Shown piece by piece: positions 58,770 through 64,000 of a DNA stretch of 64,000 bases. The position numbers and the translations under genes are program-made. The stretch is from Anaeramoeba flamelloides (Eukaryota > Metamonada > Anaeramoebidae). Numbering within the stretch: position 1 is the stretch's first letter; each line of letters opens with the position of its first letter. The notes beneath the pieces were generated by a model. It did no database searches. It was not told the origin of the DNA and was given only the letters and a program-made list of their open reading frames with translations. Location of the stretch: contig JANTQA010000023.1 in NCBI GenBank assembly GCA_027625915.1, forward strand, positions 6,448,001-6,512,000, written 5' to 3'.

Positions 58770-60140
58770 TAGTAAAATAATTTTTGATCTCGGTGGATAT
58801 ATTTGTATATAAAGTTTTTGATTAACAAATTACTTTTTATTTCTAAATAATTTTCCAAAATTAATTTAAAAATCCTATTATCATTTATTTCATTTAAATA
58901 TAGTTTAGTTCAGAAAATAAGATATTTTTTAAATCCTCTTCAGAAATTACGATTTAATGGACGAATTTTGTTTGATTTTTTAATTATTTATTTTTCTTTT
59001 AAATTGGGGACTAAAAATAATTCTGAACCTGATTGGATTTTTTTCTAAAATTTTCAATTGTTTTGGGTTGAATCTTTTGTAACTGTTTTTTGATTCTGAA
59101 AATTCAACCCATTTCTTTTATTTTTTGAAATAGTATTCTTTATTTTGTTTTATTTTTTTGATAAAAATATTTGAAAATTGAATTTTGAAAGTTAATTTGT
59201 AAAAAATTATATAAAATAATTATAAATAGTAATGTGGTTGATAATTCAATGTTATAAATCATATGGGTAGATTCAAATAGATAAGAAGAAAGAGAAAAAA
59301 AATCTTCAAATTAGGATTTGGTTTTTTTTTTTTTTTTTACATTCTTGATTTCAACAAGTTTATTTTGAAAGGTGATCTTTCGTATTTGTTCTTCTAAAAG
59401 AAAATATTTGTTTCAAATACACACTTTTCGGGTCTATTTTTTTGGTTTACTCTTTGATTAATTTCACTCATTCGTATAAACACATTTCTAGATCCAAAAA
59501 ATAATTTAACAAAACCAAAAATTTTAAAAAAATCGAAAAATTAAAGATTCAACTTCGAATTACATTGAGTTCGTTTTCTTTTCACAAATAGAACAGAGAA
59601 TGGTATTTTGGTTCCAAGTTTCTGAAATGGTGGCATTCAAAAAATATTTTTCAGTAATTGTTTAACAATTAACATTTTTAAAAATGGTAAAATTAACTTA
59701 CTTCCTTAAGAAAATTTATTTTATATCTGACTACCTAATTATTAATTTGTTCAAAATCTTTCATTTTATTACAGTGAATATCAATTTTTATCCCCTATCT
59801 CTTCAATATCTAAATTTATTAATTAAAATCATTTTCACAACTTGAGTTGGTTTTATTTTTCAATGAGTTTAATCTTACTTTTATTGATACTTTTCTTAAA
59901 TGAAATCAAAAACAAGCTGGTCATTTTCTATTTTTATTTTATTTTTGAAATAAAAATTTTTGTGAATACTTTTATTCATACAGAAAAACTAATCAATAAT
60001 TGATTTGATGAAATTCAAAGGCGTGAAATCAAATTTTTACAAAAATTGGATAAAATTTAATGAATTTCTGGCATTTTGATGGAGCTGATCAATGGATTTT
60101 ATAGTAATCCAACCCCAATAATTAATCATCAAAAAATGTA
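58770..60140. other. Non-coding stretch
   Basis: 1.4 kb of AT-rich sequence with no exon, RNA gene or inverted repeat that I could find. Confidence 0.55.
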
Positions 60141-60834
60141 AACTCTGTTTCAGTCAAAAGGGCCCAACGTTTTTTTCAAATATCAATTATTTTATATAAT
60201 TGACCTTTGAAGAACAAATAAGAAATAAACAGAATAATACACCTCAAAGAATTGTTGATATATGTCTGAAAAAAAACTAATTAATCAATAGATTTTCTTA
60301 AAAATTGAAAAACTCAAATTCTTATGGCCCTATTGAGAAAAACAACAATGTTTGTTTTGAACTTCTACTGGTATTTTAATAATAAATATGAAACATTTTT
60401 CACTTCATTTTCCATACTTTTCTTTTAGAAATTAAACCCTCAAACGAAGTTTGTTGGTATTTGTGGTCTCTATTTGAAAAAGGAAATGAAAATGAAGTGA
60501 AAATTTTTCACATTTATTAAACAAATATCAAGATCAAATATCGAATTGAATTCCAATAGAAATCAATATAGATTTCTCAACAATCATTACATGGTTTCAA
60601 TAACCTTAGAATAACATGTTTTTACCAAGTGACTATTGATCTTGCAATAAAAAATTATTTTGCAACTGAATGACGTTTTAAAAAAAAAATCGAAAAAAAA
60701 AAAACAAAAATGTGAAAAAATGATTTCAATTTTGAAAATGTCCAAAATTAAATTTTTCTTCTAATATCTATACAAACCCCTTAAACACGTGTATTATACC
60801 ATTACAACTGGGCCCCCTTGACTGAAAAATAGTT
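60141..60834. mobile_element. Family G TA-flanked element, copy 2
   Basis: 694 bases, ends AACTCTGTTTCAGTCAAAAG and the complement of AACTATTTTTCAGTCAAG, TA at 60139-60140 and 60835-60836. Differs from 47168-47876 by scattered substitutions and small indels only. Confidence 0.9.
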
Positions 60835-60836
60835 TA

Positions 60837-62470
60837 TTACCTGTATTTTATTGTCTAATCCCAAATAAAGTATTCTTTATGGCTTCTCCTTGGAACACGC
60901 ATTGTACAAAAATAATAATATTCATAATTTCAATGATTAATTAATGATAATATGCGGGGTTTTAGTTTTAATATCATTTTCACATGAAAAAAGCTTTGAA
61001 TACAATAAAATAAAAATAATTGAATGATTTTGAAACTGAAAAATACGCTATAAAATCAAGATTTGAAATTTTGATCACTTTTATTTCTGCAATATTTTAC
61101 AAAAAATTTAGATTGGGTTTATATTAAGAATCAATAAATGATTAAGAATTATTTATTAAATTCAAATAGTTTTTTTCGGGTTGTATTGAATTAAGAAAAT
61201 TTATAATAAATTTGGGCTTATTTTCTCGAAAGTGATCCAGGCTAAAAAATAAAAATTAAGTTTTTTTCTATGGAATTGCCCAACCTATGAAAACAACTAT
61301 AAAATCTGAATAATATAATTAAAAAAATTAATCTACTCAATATATTAAAAAAATAATTATATTTTTAATATTATTACAAAAAAAAATCCATCAGATTTTT
61401 TAATAAATATCGGTTAATGAACTTGATTTTAAGTTTTTAATAAGATTTCCTTAAAAAAATTTTAGGAAAACTGGAAGTGTTGTAGAGATTTGTCAAGTAC
61501 CTAGGTTTTACAGAATTTAAAAGAATCGAGTAATATCAAGGATTTAACAAAATTCTTTTGAATTGTGGAAAATCTAGTTTCGTTTTTTTTTTTAATTCTT
61601 GTTTTTGTTTTGAAAATTTTTTGATTGTATTTATAACAAGAATTTTAAAATTAACCTAACAACATTTTTCCTTTTTATCTGTAAACATCTATCAATTTTC
61701 GTTAGGTTTTTTTGAGTTTTCTATTTATTTATAAAATGAATAGTTTTTCCTTAGGTTTTTTTTAGTTACTGAAATAAACCGAGATTTTATTTAATTTTCT
61801 GTTTATTTCAAAAAGTAAAAAAAACCTAGAACACATCACAAATAAAATAGATAAACTCAAAAAAACCTAGAACACTTTACGAATAAACAGAAAACTCAAG
61901 GAAACCTAACAGCACTTTTTATTTATATCAAAAGAATTTAATTAAATCTTAGATTTTTCACTATTCTTTTCAATTCTGGAAAAGTTAACTGTAAACAAGA
62001 GGGGTTAATACCCCCCCTTAAATAATAATAAGAAAAAATTATGTTTTTTATCTACAAAAGTCTTTTCAAAAAAAAATATCCCTTTTTTTGAAAATCGACT
62101 GACCACTTATTAGTAACATTTTTTTTTTTTTTTTTCAAGCAAAATGATATGGTTCAATTAAGAAACTTTAAAAATAACAATAATATTAAAAAATATTTTT
62201 CTTCTTTTACTTTTTGTATTCTTTTTTAGTTAAAAATTGAAAATGCCACATATCTAAGTAAATGTGCACTACCCAAATTATATTTAAAAAATATAACCAA
62301 TTGGAAAGTTAATAAAAGTAAAAAATAAAAGAATTAAATTGGTTGATTTAAAATTTATTTAAATTTGGATAATTATTAATAAGGAATTTATCAATAAATA
62401 AAAATTCAAATTTAAAAATAAGAAAAAAAAAGATTTATTAAAAAATAAGAAATAATAATAAAAATTAATT
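60837..62470. other. Non-coding 3' flank of RBBP4-like gene
   Basis: No gene seen. Contains the hairpin block 61455-61990 and long T and A runs. Confidence 0.6.
61455..61990. repeat. Nested hairpin block, copy 2
   Basis: Same units as 48245-48690: CGTTAGGTTTTTTTGAGTTT, TTCTGTTTATTTCAAAAAGT and AAAAAACCTAGAACAC, arranged as consecutive fold-backs, with the AATTTAAAAGAAT stem at the left and its relatives at the right. Confidence 0.75.
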
Positions 62471-63046
62471 TTAATCAAAATCATCAGAAGGGAAGTATTC
62501 TAATTGATCGTCTTCAAATTCACAAAGATCGTCTATAAAAACTTGGGGATTCACTGCAAAAATTTGAAAAACTGAATCATCATCTACACTTGCAATGGTC
62601 CAATCAAAAGCTGAACACCATGTGAAGTCTCGAACTACTGATTTGTGTCCATTGTGTGTAAACTAAAATTTAGATAAAGGGTAAAAGAAGAGATATTAAT
62701 TGCGTTTGTAGAAATTTTCAAATTTATAATAATAAGAAGATGAATTAAATCAAAATGATAATTGATTCATTTTGTTTGAATTTTGATTTTATGGGGATTA
62801 TGATAATATTTGATAAATTAAAATTTGACTTACAAGTAATTCTGGTGGACCTTCGTCAGCATCTAATTCCGATTGTTCGTCACCAATTTTGGAAATATCC
62901 CATAAAATTATTTTATGATCATCTGATGAACTTGCAAAGAATGTTTCTCCACCTGGATACCATGAAACTTTATATACACTATCTGAATGGGATGCAAAAC
63001 AATGGATGTTGTCGAGGGGTTTTCTAATATCCCATAAATATGACAT
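62471..63046 (-). CDS. RBBP4/RBBP7 (Msi1/HAT2)-like WD40 histone chaperone, C-terminal exons
   Basis: Exon 63046-62834 (CAG acceptor, GTAAGT donor, 71 codons) joins in phase 0 to the last exon 62662-62471 (64 codons, TAA). The 135 residues contain the final WD40 blades: YLWDIRKPLDNIHCFASHSD, VYKVSWYPGGETFFASSSDD, then IILWDISKIGDEQSELDADE with GPPELL, which is the diagnostic RBBP4-family insertion, and FTHNGHKSVVRDFTW. The acidic tail EFEDDQLEYFPSDDFD closes it. RBBP4 proteins bind H3-H4 and sit in CAF-1, PRC2, NuRD and HAT1 complexes. The upstream exons lie beyond the right edge. Intron 62663-62833 is only 171 bases, far shorter than those of the RhoGAP gene. Confidence 0.92.
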
Positions 63047-64000
63047 CTGATAAAAGTGATTTAAATATAATTTAAAAAATAAACATAATTAAAATATATA
63101 AACGAAAATAATTGGGAAGATTGGTTTAATGATGGGTAAAATATAAAAAAAAAAAAAAAAAATAAGGCAACTTAAGTCCTTTTACAGAGTTCTGAATATG
63201 ATCAAATTTTTTTTTAAAATCATTTTTATCTTGTTATATTCTTATAATTTTTTTTTTTTTTTTTACTTTTTACAGAAAATTTTACTAATATAAACTCTTT
63301 TTCAGTCAAAGCGGGGCAGTTTTATTGAAGAAATAAAACATATTCTATGTGTTTAATTTGTTATTCTTCTCAAAATAAAATTTTCAAATTTTAAATCTAA
63401 TGATTTTTTCTGATTTAGTGATTTTTTTTTTAATTTTGCTTTTTGTTTTTTGATTTTTGCTTTTTTTTTTATTTTTTTTGAAAAAAGTCACTTTGAAAAA
63501 AAAAATGTTTGAAACTCGAAATTAACATACAGAAAAGTGAAACTTTGAATTTTATTTTAAAATTCAGAAATTTACAATTTAAAAATCTTATTGTCAACAA
63601 TTTTAATTTCCGAAAGAAATTGAGAATTTTTGCACAAGGCATCCCAATGAAAGGGTCCCAAAATTTTTTTAAACATTATTTTTTTTTTTGAAAAAATATG
63701 GTTTGTTCAGGCTTTTTTTTATGATTATCGGCCTTTAGTCAGAAGTTTATTATTTCTCTTATTTCTAAATAATCTTAGTTTGGTTTATTCTTAAAAAAAA
63801 GTGAATTTTTCATTTTTGGCTTATATTCTTTGAGTGAAATGAAGTTTATAATATTACACAATTGGCAATTTGTGAACGTTAATTAAGAATAAAAAAAAAA
63901 ATAGAACTAACTTTATGAAAATATTTTGAATTTTTATTCGGTTATGATTATTAAATATTTATTTGCTATTGGAATTTTTCTTTTAATTCCGAATAAAATC
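63047..64000 (-). other. RBBP4-like gene intron to right edge
   Basis: No further exon of the WD40 gene is visible, so this is intron at least to the edge. It contains the family G-related element 63293-63747. The open frame 63509-63691 lies in that element. Confidence 0.65.
63293..63747. mobile_element. TA-flanked element with family G-like ends
   Basis: 455 bases. Left end AACTCTTTTTCAGTCAAAGC is nearly the family G end; the right end is the complement of AACTTCTGACTAAAGGCCG. TA at 63291-63292 and 63748-63749. The interior does not match the other copies closely, so it may be a sister family sharing the transposase. Confidence 0.7.

Noticed and set aside
1-64000. Search for retroelements (LTR, LINE) and large virus-like elements
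   Set aside because: No reverse transcriptase, integrase, capsid-type or polymerase reading frames and no long direct terminal repeats were seen; the repeats are small DNA-type inverted-repeat elements or unclassified.

Overview
This window looks like nuclear DNA of a free-living, AT-rich amoeboid protist. Introns are spliced (GT-AG, mostly GTAAG donors), proteins carry long Asn/Asp/Lys/Glu tracts, and the genes are signalling proteins of the Rho, RCC1-BTB, PX-ankyrin and CH types, plus deeply conserved nuclear proteins (ERCC1, RBBP4/Msi1). The mix suits Anaeramoeba-like or amoebozoan genomes, but the sequence alone does not settle the species. All seven terminal stop codons I could place on genes are TAA. 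Roughly 30% of the window is coding; the rest is very AT-rich and crowded with small TA-flanked inverted-repeat elements.

Layout. 1-2491 (minus) is a RhoGAP protein cut by the left edge, with an internally duplicated Asn/Glu-rich tail. 3859-6267 (plus) is a calponin-homology protein with a PH-like end. 6268-11987 holds elements and a relic exon split by a MITE. 11988-15199 (minus) is ERCC1 in two exons separated by a 2.4-kb intron. 17289-23879 (minus) is one intronless 2196-residue RCC1/BTB protein made of three repeated modules. 23880-32128 is gene-poor repeat territory. 32129-33783 (plus) is a protein with two ubiquitin-like (RA/FERM-F0-F1-like) domains, 35307-35495 is a probable orphan exon, and 36174-39658 (plus) is a PH-PX-ankyrin protein; these three may be parts of one gene. 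43684-56427 (minus) is a five-exon SH3-PH-RhoGAP-SH3 protein whose 1.6 kb of coding sequence is spread over 12.7 kb. 56640-57330 may be a decayed gene. 62471-63046 (minus) holds the last two visible exons of an RBBP4/7-like WD40 histone chaperone that continues past the right edge.

The genes are not an operon. As a set they cover Rho GTPase shut-off at membranes and cytoskeleton (two RhoGAPs, CH protein, PH-PX-ankyrin and Ubl proteins), ubiquitin/GEF-type scaffolding (RCC1-BTB), and nuclear maintenance (ERCC1 repair nuclease subunit, RBBP4 chromatin subunit).

The clearest unusual signal in the non-coding DNA is a crowd of at least ten distinct inverted-repeat element families, nearly all bounded by TA dinucleotides as expected for Tc1/mariner-type insertion. 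None of the copies encodes a transposase here. They fill intergenic gaps and the giant introns, and one copy splits a coding-like exon.
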